DNA of 64,000 nt, from NCBI GenBank assembly GCA_020161145.1, contig JAIUPQ010000001.1, positions 372,001 through 436,000 of the forward strand, read 5' to 3'. The notes beneath the pieces are model-generated. The model saw only the letters and a program-made list of their open reading frames with translations, made no database searches and had not been told where the DNA came from. This document shows, piece after piece, positions 12,442-24,098 of this stretch (position 1 is its first letter; the number at the start of each line of letters is the position of its first letter). The position numbers were made by a program, and so were the translations under genes. Source of the DNA: Pseudomonadota bacterium (GTDB lineage: Bacteria > Pseudomonadota > Gammaproteobacteria > Burkholderiales > Burkholderiaceae_C).

Positions 12442-12918
12442 ATGGCCACCATTCCCATCACCACGCGCGGCGCCGAGCGCCTCAAGGCCGAACTGCAGCG
12501 CCTCAAGACCGTGGAGCGCCACGCCGTCATCCAGGCCATTGCCGAGGCGCGCGCCCAGGGTGATCTGTCCGAGAACGCCGAGTACGAGGCCGCCAAGGAC
12601 AAACAAGGCTTCATCGAGGGGCGCATTCTGGAGTTGGAAGGCAAGCTGGCGGCGGCGCAAATCATCGACCCCGCCACGCTGAATGCGGACGGGCGCGTGG
12701 TGTTCGGCGCTACCGTCGATCTGGAAGATGCCGATTCCGGCACGCCCGTGACCTACCAGATCGTGGGGGACGACGAGGCCGACCTGAAAGAGGGTCGCAT
12801 CTCCATCTCGTCGCCCATTGCCCGCGCCATGATTGGCAAAGAGGCCGGTGATGTGGCCGAGGTGCAGGCGCCGGGCGGCTTGCGCTGCTACGACATCGTC
12901 GCGGTGCGCTACCAGTGA
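12442..12918 (+). CDS. greA: Transcription elongation factor GreA
   Basis: A 158-residue protein of normal GreA length. The N-terminal coiled coil (about 1-75, [15 protein letters not shown] to LELEGKLA) contains the tip motif [15 protein letters not shown], whose acidic residues reach RNA polymerase's active site to stimulate cleavage of backtracked RNA. The C-terminal FKBP-like domain (about 80-158) ends [17 protein letters not shown] at 12442 is chosen because the frame upstream runs through the promoter region and has no family similarity. Its stop overlaps the next start (TGATG). The upstream hairpin suggests attenuation. Confidence 0.97.
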   Translation: MATIPITTRGAERLKAELQRLKTVERHAVIQAIAEARAQGDLSENAEYEAAKDKQGFIEGRILELEGKLAAAQIIDPATLNADGRVVFGATVDLEDADSGTPVTYQIVGDDEADLKEGRISISSPIARAMIGKEAGDVAEVQAPGGLRCYDIVAVRYQ

Positions 12919-13352
12919 TGCCGGCCTGGGCCGAGAAGCTGCGCCGCTGGGCGCCGGGCATCTGGCTGGGGGTGGTGTTGACGGTGGGCCTGTTGGCCGC
13001 GCCGGCTGCGTTCGAGGCCCTGGCCCGCGAGCAGGCAGGCGCCTTTGTGCGTGCGCTGTTCGGGCGTGAGGCGGCCACCAGCCTGATGCTGGGGGTGTTG
13101 CTGTTGATGCTGGAGCGCCGTGTGGCCGCACGCAGCGGGGGCAGCCAGTTCAGCGCCAACATGATGCTGGTGGCCGGCGCCATGCTGTGCACGGTGATGG
13201 GCTACTACGGCTTGCAGCCGGCCATGGAAGCGGCACGGCTGGGGCAGGGCGGGGCGCTGTCGTTTGGGCAGTTGCATGCCCTCAGCCTGACGCTCTACGG
13301 CATCAAGGCCTTGCTGGTGGCGGCGCTCAGCCTGCGCGCTTCTTCGGGCTGA
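12918..13352 (+). CDS. DUF4149 membrane protein
   Basis: A 144-residue protein with four hydrophobic helices (about residues 13-33, 51-69, 85-103 and 122-141), matching the small DUF4149 membrane family often found next to greA and yhbY in beta-proteobacteria. The start ATG overlaps the greA stop by one base (TGATG), implying translational coupling; a GTG one codon earlier is possible. Function is unknown. Its 3' end overlaps the convergent yhbY gene by 26 bp. Confidence 0.8.
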   Translation: MPAWAEKLRRWAPGIWLGVVLTVGLLAAPAAFEALAREQAGAFVRALFGREAATSLMLGVLLLMLERRVAARSGGSQFSANMMLVAGAMLCTVMGYYGLQPAMEAARLGQGGALSFGQLHALSLTLYGIKALLVAALSLRASSG

Positions 13353-13806
13353 CGGCTTTGGGGCGGGCGCGTTTGATCTGGCCGCCGGCCGTCACGCGCT
13401 GGTTGCCGTGCACGGTCACGGTCGTGATGTTGGGGCGGCTGCCGGCCTTGGTGAAGTTGACCAGCTTGACCTGGCGCGAGCCCTTGCCTCTGCCCTCACG
13501 CGACGCGGGTGCGGCTTTTTCGGCCTTCTCGGGCTGTGCCCGCCACAACACCAGCAGTTTGCCGATGTGCTGTATCGGCGCAGCCGACAGGCGGTCGGTC
13601 AGGTCGGCCAGCATGCTGGCGCGGGCCTCGCGGTCGCCGTCCAGCACGCGGATCTTGATGAGACCGTGGGCGGTCAGCGCGGCATCGGTGGCCTTGACGA
13701 TGGCGTCGGTCAGGCCGGCCGCGCCTATCATGACCACGGGTTCCAGATGGTGGGCTTCGGCGCGGTGGGCCTTGCGGTCGGCCACAGACAGTTCAATTGC
13801 AGGCAT
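13327..13806 (-). CDS. yhbY: YhbY family RNA-binding (CRM domain) protein
   Basis: A 159-residue protein. Residues 1-95 form a CRS1/YhbY RNA-binding domain: [33 protein letters not shown] with the GxxG-like MIGAAGLT loop, then [17 protein letters not shown]. coli YhbY associates with the pre-50S ribosome. The extra 60-residue basic tail ([17 protein letters not shown] to [15 protein letters not shown]) is absent from E. coli YhbY, could add RNA affinity, and is common in this bacterial group. It is divergent from rlmE with only 15 bp between start codons, so each promoter must lie inside the other gene. Its 3' end overlaps DUF4149. Confidence 0.88.
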   Translation of the reverse strand: MPAIELSVADRKAHRAEAHHLEPVVMIGAAGLTDAIVKATDAALTAHGLIKIRVLDGDREARASMLADLTDRLSAAPIQHIGKLLVLWRAQPEKAEKAAPASREGRGKGSRQVKLVNFTKAGSRPNITTVTVHGNQRVTAGGQIKRARPKAVSPKKRAG

Positions 13807-13821
13807 GGCGCGAATTATCCG

Positions 13822-14466
13822 ATGAAGATCCACACGCAAAGCAAAAAGGTCAACAAGGCCTGGATGGCCAGCCACCTGAACGATCCCTATGTGAAGGCGG
13901 CCCAGCGGGATGGCTACCGCGCCCGGGCTGCCTACAAACTCAAAGAGATAGACGAGCAGTTGCGTCTGGTCAGGCCGACTCAGGTGGTGGTCGATCTGGG
14001 CTCGGCCCCGGGCGCCTGGAGCCAGTACCTGCGCCGCCAGGGCGAGGTGGCCGTGGTGGCGGTGGACTTGCTGCCCATGGAGCCGGTGGCCGGCGTGCAC
14101 TTCATCCAGGGCGATTTTCGCGAGGACGCGGTGCTGGCCGAGGTGCAGGCCGCGCTGGCTGGCCGCCCGGTGGACGTGGTGGTTTCCGACATGGCGCCCA
14201 ACCTGTCGGGCATTGCCGCCACCGACGCGGCGCGCATCAGCCATCTGGTGGAACTGGCGGTGGACTTTGCCGTCCAACACCTGCGCCCGCAGGGCGCGCT
14301 GGTGGCCAAGGTGTTCCATGGCGCCGGTTATGACGAGCTGGTGGCCTTGTTCAGGCAGCAGTTTCGCGTCGCCAAGGTGATCAAGCCCAAGGCCTCGCGG
14401 GGCAAGTCGGCGGAAACCTATCTGGTCGGTATCGGGTTGAAACATGCGCCCGATGGGGTTGCCTGA
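13822..14466 (+). CDS. rlmE: 23S rRNA 2'-O-ribose U2552 methyltransferase
   Basis: A 214-residue RlmE/FtsJ (E. coli 209). The N-terminal basic segment contains [20 protein letters not shown], and the SAM-binding motif is [13 protein letters not shown] (about residues 56-68). The catalytic K-D-K-E set is visible as Lys in [12 protein letters not shown], Asp in SDMAPNLSG and Lys in [10 protein letters not shown]. It methylates U2552 in the ribosomal A-loop late in 50S assembly. ATG at 13822 gives the standard N-terminus. ftsH follows 55 bp downstream, the same order as in E. coli. Confidence 0.96.
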   Translation: MKIHTQSKKVNKAWMASHLNDPYVKAAQRDGYRARAAYKLKEIDEQLRLVRPTQVVVDLGSAPGAWSQYLRRQGEVAVVAVDLLPMEPVAGVHFIQGDFREDAVLAEVQAALAGRPVDVVVSDMAPNLSGIAATDAARISHLVELAVDFAVQHLRPQGALVAKVFHGAGYDELVALFRQQFRVAKVIKPKASRGKSAETYLVGIGLKHAPDGVA

Positions 14467-14521
14467 CCTAAAATCACCCTCACATGGGCCGAATGCAAGG
14501 CTCCAAGCAAAAGGATACGCG

Positions 14522-16429
<1,908 letters not shown>

Positions 16430-16452
16430 GGCGCACCGGCTGAGTTGAATTC

Positions 16453-16480
16453 CCCGAGGGCGGCCCTGGCCGCCCTCGGG
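16453..16480 (+). terminator. Strong GC hairpin after ftsH
   Basis: A perfect 13-bp stem (16453-16465 pairing with 16468-16480, CCCGAGGGCGGCC) with a 2-nt loop sits between ftsH and folP, followed by CATTTATGGCTTTCT. The U-run is poor, so partial termination or 3'-end protection is more likely than full termination. Confidence 0.5.
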
Positions 16481-16499
16481 CATTTATGGCTTTCTCCGC

Positions 16500-17342
16500 A
16501 TGAGCACCTGGTCCACCACCCGCTTCGAGATCGACCTCGCGCGCCCGCGCGTGATGGGCATCGTCAACGCCACGCCCGACTCGTTCTCGGATGGCGGGCG
16601 CTACCGGCCTGAGGCGCATTGCGACCAGTTGGTGGCAGAAGGGGCGGACATCCTGGACATCGGCGGTGAATCCACCCGCCCGGGCGCGCAGCCGCCGCCG
16701 CTGCACAAGGAGCTGGCCCGCGTGCTGCCCGTGGTGCGCCACGCCGTGACGCTGGGCCTGCCGGTGTCGGTGGACACCAGCCGGCCCGAGGTCATGCAGG
16801 CCGCGCTGGATCTGGGCGCCGACATCGTCAACGACGTGCGCGCGCTGACGCTGCCCGGTGCGCTGGACGTGGTGGCCGGCCATGGCCGCTGCGGCGTGTG
16901 CCTGATGCACATGCAAGGCCAGCCGGCCACCATGCAGCTGGATCCGCACTACACCGACGTGGTGGCCGAGGTGCGCGACTTCCTGGCCACCCGCGTGCAG
17001 GCGCTGGTGGCCCAGGGCGTGACCCGCAACCGCATCGCGCTGGACCCCGGCTACGGCTTCGGCAAAACGCTGGATCACCACCTGACGCTGTTCGCTCACC
17101 AGCAGGCGTTGCTGACGCTGGGCCAGCCGCTGCTGGTGGGCTGGTCGCGCAAAGGCATGCTGGGTCAGCTCACCGGGCGTCCGCCTGGGCAGCGGTTGGT
17201 GGCCAGCGTGGCGGCGGCACTGGCGGCGGTGCAGCGCGGCGCGCGCATCGTGCGCGTGCACGACGTGGCCGAGACCGTGGACGCGCTGACAATCTGGGCC
17301 GCTGCCGGTCTGGGCAACCCAACAGGAGAGGACAACAGATGA
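16500..17342 (+). CDS. folP: Dihydropteroate synthase
   Basis: Condenses p-aminobenzoate with dihydropterin pyrophosphate in folate synthesis; the target of sulfonamides. It is a 280-residue TIM-barrel protein with signatures [16 protein letters not shown] (pterin/Mg site, near residue 18), [37 protein letters not shown] and [13 protein letters not shown] (normal position of the KxxR substrate loop). Its stop overlaps the glmM start by ATGA, so the two are translationally coupled. Confidence 0.96.
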   Translation: MSTWSTTRFEIDLARPRVMGIVNATPDSFSDGGRYRPEAHCDQLVAEGADILDIGGESTRPGAQPPPLHKELARVLPVVRHAVTLGLPVSVDTSRPEVMQAALDLGADIVNDVRALTLPGALDVVAGHGRCGVCLMHMQGQPATMQLDPHYTDVVAEVRDFLATRVQALVAQGVTRNRIALDPGYGFGKTLDHHLTLFAHQQALLTLGQPLLVGWSRKGMLGQLTGRPPGQRLVASVAAALAAVQRGARIVRVHDVAETVDALTIWAAAGLGNPTGEDNR

Positions 17343-18676
17343 CAAGACGCTATTTCGGCACCGACGGCGTGCGTGGCACCGTGGGCCAGGGCCCGATGAC
17401 GGCCGACTTCGTGCTGCGCCTGGGCCATGCAGTGGGGCGGCAGTTGGTGCGCCAGCGGGGCGACCGCCACCCCACCGTGCTGATCGGCAAGGACACGCGC
17501 GTCTCGGGCTACATGCTGGAGTCGGCGCTGCAAGCCGGCTTCAACTCGGCCGGCGTCAACGTGCGCCAGACCGGACCGCTGCCCACACCGGGCGTTGCCT
17601 ACCTGACGCGCGCCTTCCGGCTCGACCTGGGCGTGGTCATCAGCGCCTCGCACAACCCCTATGCCGACAACGGCGTCAAGTTCTTCTCGGCCAGCGGCCA
17701 GAAGCTGCCTGATGACTGGGAGCTGGCTGTCGAGGCCATGCTGGACGAGCCGCCGCAGTGGGCACAAGGCGCCCATGTGGGCCGCGCCTGGCGCATCAAC
17801 GACGCCCAGGGCCGCTACGTGGAGTTCTGCAAGAGCACGGTAGGGGGTGATCTCTCGCTCAAGGGCATGAAGCTGGTGGTCGATGCCGCCCATGGCGCGG
17901 CCTATCACGTGGCGCCCGACGTGTTTCACGAGCTGGGTGCCGACGTGGTCACCGTGGGCTGTGGCCCCGACGGGCTCAACATCAACGACGGCGTCGGCGC
18001 CACCGCGCCGCAAGCGCTGGTGGAAGCCGTGCGCGCCCATGGCGCCGACCTGGGCATTGCGCTCGACGGCGACGCCGACCGGGTGCAACTGGTGGACGCG
18101 AGTGGCCGCCTCTACAACGGCGACGAACTGCTCTACGTGCTGGCCGCCGACCGACTGGCCGCCGGGCAGGAGGTGCCCGGCGTGGTGGGCACGCTGATGA
18201 CCAATCTGGGCGTGGAGCTGGCGCTGCGCGAGCGAGGGGTGCCGCTGGTGCGCGCCAAGGTGGGTGACCGCTACGTGCTGGAAGAGCTGGCCAAGCGCGA
18301 CTGGGCGCTGGGCGGCGAGGGCTCGGGCCATTTGCTGGTGCTGGACAAGCACACCACCGGCGATGGCATCGTCAGCGCCCTGCAGGTGCTGCAGGCCATG
18401 CGGCGCCAGGACAAGGCCCTGCCCGAGCTGCTGGCCGGCGTGACGCTGTCGCCCCAGGTGCTGCTCAACGTGCGGGTGAGCGAGCCGGGCCGCTGGCAGG
18501 ACAACACGGCCCTGGTGGCGGCCTGCGCCGCCGTCGAGCGGCGACTGGGCGGTGGCGGGCGGGTGCTGATCCGCCCCTCGGGCACCGAGCCGGTGCTGCG
18601 TGTCATGGTCGAGGCGCTGGATGCCGGGCAGGCGCGGGCGTGCGCCGAGGAATTGGCCACCAAGGCGGTCATCTGA
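17339..18676 (+). CDS. glmM: Phosphoglucosamine mutase
   Basis: Converts glucosamine-6-phosphate to glucosamine-1-phosphate for peptidoglycan and LPS precursors. It is 445 residues, the usual length. It has the N-terminal [11 protein letters not shown], the phosphoserine loop [14 protein letters not shown] (Ser about 102), metal loop [10 protein letters not shown], sugar-binding loop GEGSGH and the phosphate-binding [12 protein letters not shown] near the C-terminus. The start overlaps folP by four bases. It ends the rlmE-ftsH-folP-glmM group, 12 bp before the Pho box of pstS. Confidence 0.97.
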   Translation: MTRRYFGTDGVRGTVGQGPMTADFVLRLGHAVGRQLVRQRGDRHPTVLIGKDTRVSGYMLESALQAGFNSAGVNVRQTGPLPTPGVAYLTRAFRLDLGVVISASHNPYADNGVKFFSASGQKLPDDWELAVEAMLDEPPQWAQGAHVGRAWRINDAQGRYVEFCKSTVGGDLSLKGMKLVVDAAHGAAYHVAPDVFHELGADVVTVGCGPDGLNINDGVGATAPQALVEAVRAHGADLGIALDGDADRVQLVDASGRLYNGDELLYVLAADRLAAGQEVPGVVGTLMTNLGVELALRERGVPLVRAKVGDRYVLEELAKRDWALGGEGSGHLLVLDKHTTGDGIVSALQVLQAMRRQDKALPELLAGVTLSPQVLLNVRVSEPGRWQDNTALVAACAAVERRLGGGGRVLIRPSGTEPVLRVMVEALDAGQARACAEELATKAVI

Positions 18677-18687
18677 CGGCCAAGGGA

Positions 18688-18721
18688 TTGTCACGATCCT
18701 GTCACAGGCGGTTTTTACAGT
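18688..18721 (+). promoter_or_regulatory. Pho box and -10 element of the pst operon
   Basis: TTGTCAC (18688-18694), spacer GATC and CTGTCAC (18699-18705) form a near-consensus PhoB box (7+4+7). A -10 element TACAGT lies exactly 10 bp downstream (18716-18721), where PhoB-activated promoters place it. The pstS start is 38 bp further on. Confidence 0.88.
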
Positions 18722-18758
18722 GCGCACATCCCCAGGTTTGACACAGGAAACCGCAGCC

Positions 18759-19799
<1,041 letters not shown>

Positions 19800-19816
19800 C
19801 CTAACGAGAGCGCCCT

Positions 19817-19850
19817 GGCGGGCCTGCGCACCTGGTGTGCGCGGCCCGCC
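19817..19850 (+). promoter_or_regulatory. Intercistronic stem-loop between pstS and pstC
   Basis: GGCGGGCC (19817-19824) pairs with GGCCCGCC (19843-19850), with further pairing of TGCGCA against TGTGCGC inside. There is no U-run. Such hairpins after binding-protein genes (as in malE-malF) protect the upstream mRNA and lower downstream expression; that role is inferred here. Confidence 0.6.
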
Positions 19851-19873
19851 GTGCCGCGTCCGGAGCCCCCACC

Positions 19874-20899
19874 GTGAGCACTACACTGCCGGCCAGCCCC
19901 ACGCACGCCCCGCGCGTACCCGCCATGCCCCACACCCAATCGCGTCCGCCCGGCAGGCCTTCGGCCCGCTCGCCCTGGCCGGACCGGCTGTTTGCCATCG
20001 CCGCGCACGCGGCGGCCTGGATCACCCTGGGTCTGCTGGCGGCCATCATCGTTTCGCTGGTCGTCGGCGCTGCGCCCGCCATCGAGGAGTTCGGCCTGGC
20101 CTTCCTCTGGACCACCGACTGGGATCCGGTGACGCAGAAGTTCGGCGGTCTGGTGATGATTTACGGCACGCTGATGACCTCGGCCATTGCCCTCATCATC
20201 GCCGTGCCGGTCAGCTTTGGCATTGCCTTGTTCCTCACCGAGCTGTCGCCGCGGTGGCTCAAGCGTCCGCTGGGCACGGCCATCGAGTTGCTGGCTGCCG
20301 TGCCCTCCATCGTCTACGGCATGTGGGGCCTGCTGGTCTTCGGCCCCATCCTGGCCACCTATGTGCAGCAGCCGCTGCAGGAGCTGGTGGGCGAGACGCC
20401 GTACCTGGGCGCCCTGGTGTCGGGCCCGCCGGTGGGCATCGGCATCCTCTCGGCCGGCATCATCCTGGCCATCATGGTCATTCCGTTCATTGCGGCGGTG
20501 ATGCGCGACGTGTTTGAAACCACCCCGCCCATGCTCAAGGAGTCGGCCTACGGCCTGGGCTCCACCACCTGGGAGGTGATGTACAAGGTGGTGTTGCCGT
20601 ACTCGCGCATCGGCGTCATCGGCGGCATCATGCTGGGCCTGGGCCGCGCACTGGGCGAGACCATGGCCGTCACCTTCGTCATCGGCAACTTCAACCAGCT
20701 CGACTCGCTGTCGCTGTTCCAGGCCGCCAACAGCATCACCTCGGCACTGGCCAACGAGTTTGCCGAGGCGGGCGAGGGCTTGCATCGCGCGGCGCTGATG
20801 TACCTGGGCCTGGTGCTGTTCTTCATCACCTTCGTGGTGTTGGCCTGCTCCAAGCTGCTGCTGATGCGCATGAAAAAAGGTGAGGGGAGAAACGCATGA
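19874..20899 (+). CDS. pstC: Phosphate ABC transporter permease PstC
   Basis: A 341-residue inner-membrane permease with six or more helices. Features are [10 protein letters not shown] before the core, [34 protein letters not shown] split over helix 3, and the EAA-type loop [44 protein letters not shown] at 19874 (VSTTLPASP) is chosen because GGAG lies nine bases upstream; ATG at 19925 is possible but lacks a ribosome site. Its stop overlaps a 21-codon mini-ORF by ATGA. Confidence 0.95.
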   Translation: MSTTLPASPTHAPRVPAMPHTQSRPPGRPSARSPWPDRLFAIAAHAAAWITLGLLAAIIVSLVVGAAPAIEEFGLAFLWTTDWDPVTQKFGGLVMIYGTLMTSAIALIIAVPVSFGIALFLTELSPRWLKRPLGTAIELLAAVPSIVYGMWGLLVFGPILATYVQQPLQELVGETPYLGALVSGPPVGIGILSAGIILAIMVIPFIAAVMRDVFETTPPMLKESAYGLGSTTWEVMYKVVLPYSRIGVIGGIMLGLGRALGETMAVTFVIGNFNQLDSLSLFQAANSITSALANEFAEAGEGLHRAALMYLGLVLFFITFVVLACSKLLLMRMKKGEGRNA

Positions 20900-20961
20900 G
20901 CACGCCGGGCCGCTCCCAAGTTCGAATCCCGCAGCACGCAGTGCGGAGGGTCGTCCAATGA
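20896..20961 (+). repeat. Coupling mini-ORF module, copy 1 (pstC-pstA)
   Basis: A 66-base unit filling the whole gap between pstC and pstA. It reads as a 21-codon ORF ([18 protein letters not shown], stop). Its ATG overlaps the pstC stop (ATGA, 20896-20899) and its stop overlaps the pstA start (ATGA, 20958-20961). The pstA ribosome site GGAGGG lies inside it (20945-20950). The copy at 33948-34013 is identical at about 56 of 66 bases. Whether the peptide is made is unknown. Confidence 0.8.
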
Positions 20962-21830
20962 ATGCCGTTGGCTTGACCATGTCGTCCCATAAGCTGGCGC
21001 GCCACAAGGCCCGCAAGCGCGTCAACGCCATCGCCCTGGTGGCCTCGCTGGCGGCCATGGTCTTCGGCCTGGTGTGGCTGGTGTGGATTCTGTGGGTGAC
21101 GCTGAGCCTGGGCCTGTCTGGCCTGTCGCTGGCGGTGTTCACCGAGATGACGCCACCCCCCATGGCCGAGACGGGTGGCCTGGCCAACGCCATTTACGGC
21201 TCGCTGGTGATGGTGCTGGCGGCCGCCGCCATCGGCACGCCGCTGGGCGTGTTCGCCGGCGTCTATCTGGCCGAGTACGGCCAGAAGACCTGGCTGGGCA
21301 CCGTGGTGCGGTTCATCAACGACATCCTGCTGTCGGCGCCCTCCATCGTCATTGGCCTGTTCATCTACGCGGTGGTGGTGACCCGGTTCAAGTCCTTCTC
21401 GGGCTGGGCTGGCGTGCTGGCACTGGCGCTGATCGTCATCCCGGTGGTCATCCGCACCACCGAGAACATGCTGCTGCTGGTGCCCAACGCGCTGCGCGAG
21501 GCCGCCTACGCGCTGGGCACGCCCAAGTGGCGCGTCATCGGCGGCATCACGCTCAAGGCGGCGCGGGCCGGCGTCATCACCGGCGTGCTGCTGGCGCTGG
21601 CGCGGGTGGCCGGCGAGACGGCGCCGCTGCTGTTCACGGCGCTGTCCAACCAGTTCTGGTCATCCGACTTGTCGGCCCCCATGGCCAGCCTGCCGGTGAC
21701 CATCTTCAAGTTCGCGATGAGCCCCTATGAAAACTGGCAGCAACTGGCCTGGGCAGGGGTGTTCCTCATCACCATGGGCGTGCTGCTGCTCAACATCCTG
21801 GCGCGCGTGCTGTTCAAGAACAAACATTGA
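20958..21830 (+). CDS. pstA: Phosphate ABC transporter permease PstA
   Basis: A 290-residue partner permease of PstC. After a basic N-terminus ([12 protein letters not shown]) come six helices, with [27 protein letters not shown] and the EAA-loop sequence [29 protein letters not shown], and [14 protein letters not shown] near the end. ATG at 20958 is preceded by GGAGGG supplied by the mini-ORF module. An in-frame longer reading through the module gives a Ser/Pro/Arg prefix without family similarity and is rejected. Confidence 0.95.
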   Translation: MNAVGLTMSSHKLARHKARKRVNAIALVASLAAMVFGLVWLVWILWVTLSLGLSGLSLAVFTEMTPPPMAETGGLANAIYGSLVMVLAAAAIGTPLGVFAGVYLAEYGQKTWLGTVVRFINDILLSAPSIVIGLFIYAVVVTRFKSFSGWAGVLALALIVIPVVIRTTENMLLLVPNALREAAYALGTPKWRVIGGITLKAARAGVITGVLLALARVAGETAPLLFTALSNQFWSSDLSAPMASLPVTIFKFAMSPYENWQQLAWAGVFLITMGVLLLNILARVLFKNKH

Positions 21831-21844
21831 CGAGCAAGGCCTAC

Positions 21845-22636
21845 ATGACCACGACCTCTCCCCACCCGGTGCTGGCCGGCGAGACCATCAAGGTCTCGGT
21901 GCGCGACCTGGATTTCTACTACGGCGGCTTCCACGCCCTCAAGCGCATCAACCTGGACCTGCCGCTGCACAAGGTCACGGCCTTCATCGGCCCCTCGGGC
22001 TGCGGCAAGTCCACGCTGCTGCGCACCTTCAACCGCATGTTCGAGCTCTACCCCGAGCAGCGTGCCGACGGCCAGATCGTCGTTGATGGCCAGAACATCC
22101 TGGATCGCCGCCACGACGTTTCGCTGGTGCGCGCCAAGATCGGCATGGTGTTCCAGAAACCCACGCCGTTCCCGATGTCCATCTACGACAACATCGCCTT
22201 CGGCGTGCGGCTGTTCGAGAACCTCTCGCGCGTGGAGATGGACGAGCGCGTGGAGTGGGCGCTCAAGAAAGCGGCGCTGTGGAACGAGGTCAAGGACAAG
22301 CTGGGCCAGAGCGGCTCGGGCCTCTCCGGTGGCCAGCAGCAGCGGCTGTGCATCGCGCGCGGCGTGGCCATCAAGCCCGAGGTGCTGCTGCTGGACGAAC
22401 CCTGCTCGGCGCTGGACCCCATCTCCACCGGCAAAATCGAGGAGTTGATCCACGAGCTCAAGAGCGAGTACACCGTGGCCATCGTCACCCACAACATGCA
22501 GCAGGCGGCGCGCGTCTCCGACTACACCGCCTACATGTACCTGGGCGATCTGATCGAGTTCGGCAAAACCAACCAACTCTTCATGAAACCCACCAAGAAA
22601 GAAACCGAAGACTACATCACCGGCCGCTTCGGTTAA
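21845..22636 (+). CDS. pstB: Phosphate ABC transporter ATPase PstB
   Basis: A 263-residue ATPase energising phosphate import. It has Walker [10 protein letters not shown], the PstB-typical NRMFELYP after it, Q-loop [19 protein letters not shown] signature LSGGQQQR, Walker [14 protein letters not shown] and switch His in [12 protein letters not shown] at 21845 has AAGG five bases upstream; a TTG at 21827 overlapping the pstA stop (TTGA) is a coupled alternative adding six residues. phoU follows 9 bp later. Confidence 0.97.
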   Translation: MTTTSPHPVLAGETIKVSVRDLDFYYGGFHALKRINLDLPLHKVTAFIGPSGCGKSTLLRTFNRMFELYPEQRADGQIVVDGQNILDRRHDVSLVRAKIGMVFQKPTPFPMSIYDNIAFGVRLFENLSRVEMDERVEWALKKAALWNEVKDKLGQSGSGLSGGQQQRLCIARGVAIKPEVLLLDEPCSALDPISTGKIEELIHELKSEYTVAIVTHNMQQAARVSDYTAYMYLGDLIEFGKTNQLFMKPTKKETEDYITGRFG

Positions 22637-22645
22637 GGATTTGCC

Positions 22646-23359
22646 ATGGCAGACAAACACCTCTCCACCCAGTTCGACGCCGAGCTTGCCGGCGTCTCCA
22701 CCCGCGTGCTCGAAATGGGCGGCCTGGTCGAGGCCCAGGTGGCCCAGGCCATCTACGCGCTGACCAACTTCTCGGGCGAGACGGCCACCCAGGTCATCCG
22801 CACCGAAGAGCACGTCAACCAGATGGAAGTCGAGATCGACGCCGAGCTCTCCAGCATCATCGCCCGCCGCCAGCCCACGGCGCGCGACCTGCGGCTGCTG
22901 ATTGCCGTGTCCAAGACCACCGGCAACCTCGAGCGCGTGGGCGACGAGGCTGCCCGTGTGGCGCGCACCGTGCAGCGGTTGATCAACACCGGTGTCTTCA
23001 GCCGCCTGCGGCTGCCGGTCTCCGACATTGCCTTCGAGGCCGAACTGGCCACGGCGCAGCTGCGCAAGGCCCTGGACGCGTTTGCTCGGCTGGATGCCGT
23101 GCAGGCCGCCGAAATCATCCGGGCCGACAACAAGATCGACCAGGAGTTCGACGGCATGATGCGCAAGCTCATCACCTACATGATGGAAGACCCGCGCACC
23201 ATCTCGGCCTCCATCGACCTGGTGTTCGTCGCCAAGGCCATCGAGCGCGTGGGCGACCACGCCAAAAACCTGGCCGAGCAGATCATCTACATCGTCAAGG
23301 GCACCGACGTGCGCCACAACTCCCTGGAAACCATCGAGACTATTGCCACCCAAAAATAG
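22646..23359 (+). CDS. phoU: Phosphate signalling protein PhoU
   Basis: A 237-residue, all-helical protein made of two PhoU repeats, each with an ExxxD metal-binding pattern (RTEEHVNQMEVEID in the first, RADNKIDQEF in the second) and the GNLERVGDEAARVA / KAIERVGDHAKNLAE signatures. PhoU links the Pst transporter to PhoR and keeps PhoR inhibitory when phosphate is plentiful. It lies between pstB and phoB, ribosome site AAGGA. Confidence 0.96.
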   Translation: MADKHLSTQFDAELAGVSTRVLEMGGLVEAQVAQAIYALTNFSGETATQVIRTEEHVNQMEVEIDAELSSIIARRQPTARDLRLLIAVSKTTGNLERVGDEAARVARTVQRLINTGVFSRLRLPVSDIAFEAELATAQLRKALDAFARLDAVQAAEIIRADNKIDQEFDGMMRKLITYMMEDPRTISASIDLVFVAKAIERVGDHAKNLAEQIIYIVKGTDVRHNSLETIETIATQK

Positions 23360-23386
23360 GCGGTGACCACCGAAAGCTGAGCAGAT

Positions 23387-24085
23387 ATGTCCCGCGTATT
23401 GGTTGTTGAAGACGAAACGGCGATTGGCGAGCTGATTGCCATCAACCTGCGCCATGCCGGTTTCGAGGTCACGCTGGCGCAGGACGCCGGCCAGGCCCAG
23501 GCCGCCATCGACGCGGTGTTGCCCGACCTGGTGCTGCTGGACTGGATGCTGCCCGGCCGCTCGGGCGTGTCGCTGGCCCAGCAGTGGCGCGGCGAGGCGC
23601 GCACCCGTGAGGTGCCCCTCATCATGCTGACCGCCCGCGCCGACGAGCGCGACAAGATCACCGGCCTGGACGCCGGCGCCGACGACTACCTGACCAAACC
23701 GTTCTCCACCCAGGAGCTGCTGGCGCGCATCAGGGCCGTGCTGCGCCGCCGCGCGCCGCAGGCGCTGGACACGGCGGTGGAGATCGACGGCCTGCGGCTC
23801 GACCCGGCCACGCGCCGCGTGCAGCGCGGCGACCTGGAGCTCAAGCTGGGCCCCACCGAGTTCAAGCTGCTGCACTTTTTGATGACCCACCCCGAACGGG
23901 TGCACAGCCGCGCCCAGTTGCTGGACCGCGTCTGGGGCGATCACGTCTTCATCGAAGAGCGCACCGTGGACGTGCACATCAAGCGGCTGCGCGAGGCGCT
24001 GGCGCCGGGCGACCGCGCCCACCTGCTGGAGACGGTGCGCGGCGCCGGCTACCGGCTGGCCAAACCCAGCACCCAGGCGGCCTGA
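23387..24085 (+). CDS. phoB: Phosphate regulon response regulator PhoB
   Basis: A 232-residue OmpR-type regulator. The receiver domain (1-120) has acidic pocket VVEDE, phospho-acceptor Asp in LVLLDWMLPG (about residue 53), Thr in LTARADE and Lys in YLTKPFS. The C-terminal winged helix (about 130-228) has LGPTEFKLLHFLMTHPERVHSR and VDVHIKRLREAL. Phosphorylated PhoB should bind the Pho boxes at 18688 and probably 6814. It is 27 bp after phoU and 13 bp before phoR. Confidence 0.97.
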   Translation: MSRVLVVEDETAIGELIAINLRHAGFEVTLAQDAGQAQAAIDAVLPDLVLLDWMLPGRSGVSLAQQWRGEARTREVPLIMLTARADERDKITGLDAGADDYLTKPFSTQELLARIRAVLRRRAPQALDTAVEIDGLRLDPATRRVQRGDLELKLGPTEFKLLHFLMTHPERVHSRAQLLDRVWGDHVFIEERTVDVHIKRLREALAPGDRAHLLETVRGAGYRLAKPSTQAA

Positions 24086-24098
24086 CCTCCCGCACGCC

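Noticed and set aside
20917-20932. GTTCGAATCCC in the pstC-pstA module resembles a tRNA T-arm.
   Set aside because: There is no acceptor stem, anticodon arm or CCA context, and the second copy of the module lacks GTTCGA. It is explained by the mini-ORF repeat.
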